Source: Candidatus Heimdallarchaeota archaeon (GTDB lineage: Archaea > Asgardarchaeota > Heimdallarchaeia > Heimdallarchaeales > Heimdallarchaeaceae). From it: DNA of 6,221 bases. Within the stretch, counting starts at the first letter, position 1, and each line of letters starts with the position of its first letter. The translations under genes were made by a program, and so were the position numbers. The notes beneath the pieces are model-generated. The model did not search any database, was not told the DNA's origin, and saw only the letters and a list, made by a program, of their open reading frames with translations. The stretch lies in NCBI GenBank assembly GCA_030628305.1, contig DAOVRE010000105.1:1-6221 (forward strand), read 5' to 3'. This document shows positions 6,158 to 6,221 of this stretch, one piece after another.

Positions 6158-6221
6158 ATGGATAATAGTAACAGTGAAGAAGTAGAAGTTTTTGAGGATG
6201 AGAAAGAGGAAGAAAAAGACC
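6158..6221 (+). CDS. Start of an unknown gene with a highly acidic N-terminus (runs off right edge)
   Basis: Only 21 complete codons are visible. They begin MDNSNSEEVEVFEDEKEEEK; 11 of the 21 residues are Asp or Glu, suggesting a disordered acidic tail ahead of a folded domain outside the window. The ATG at 6158 is the first in its frame after an in-frame TAA at 6131-6133, and a TATA-like box lies at the right distance for a leaderless transcript. There is no homology to judge function by. It could also be a chance open frame, but promoter spacing and divergent placement favour a gene. Confidence 0.5.
   Translation, partial: MDNSNSEEVEVFEDEKEEEKD

Overview
The window is low in GC and encodes at least six protein genes: five on the minus strand and the start of a sixth on the plus strand. 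The best clue to the host is the gene at 5444-6058, a compact protein made of two gelsolin-type repeats and little else. Small two-domain gelsolins are eukaryotic signature proteins known from Asgard archaea. Archaeal control signals agree: A/T-rich TATA-like boxes sit about 25-32 bp upstream of start codons with no ribosome binding site, GGTGA/GGAGG sites precede downstream genes, and T-rich tracts follow stop codons. The most likely host is an AT-rich Asgard archaeon (a Loki- or Heimdall-type lineage fits the base composition better than a mid-GC one). The lineage is inferred.

Layout, reading the minus strand from right to left. The gelsolin gene (6058 to 5444) has its own promoter and ends in a strong T-rich terminator (5431-5406). 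A new promoter follows directly and drives a 211-213 residue winged-helix/zinc-ribbon protein (5361 or 5367 to 4726). Four bases later begins a 589-residue membrane protein (4721 to 2952) with an N-terminal soluble domain, a long helical region, a two-helix membrane hairpin and a C-terminal soluble domain. Its order of parts recalls CorA-type 2-TM proteins but the GMN motif is absent. After a 70-bp gap containing a T-rich tract and a weak promoter-like sequence comes an ABC exporter pair: a LolD/MacB-type ATPase (2881 to 2135), then by a 4-bp ATGA overlap a large FtsX/MacB-type permease (2138 to beyond base 1). The permease frame is open and unbroken over all 712 complete codons seen, and its C-terminal part lies outside the window. 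On the plus strand, a gene with a very acidic N-terminus starts at 6158, diverging from the gelsolin gene.

The two soluble/membrane proteins of unknown function are translationally coupled and probably act together. The ABC pair may be read through from them or from its own promoter, so a link between the pair and the exporter (sensing or regulation at the membrane) is plausible but unproven. The gelsolin gene is separated by a terminator and is presumably an independent unit acting on the archaeal actin system. No stretch of 300 bp or more lacks a gene. No tRNA, rRNA, CRISPR, insertion sequence or long repeat was seen.
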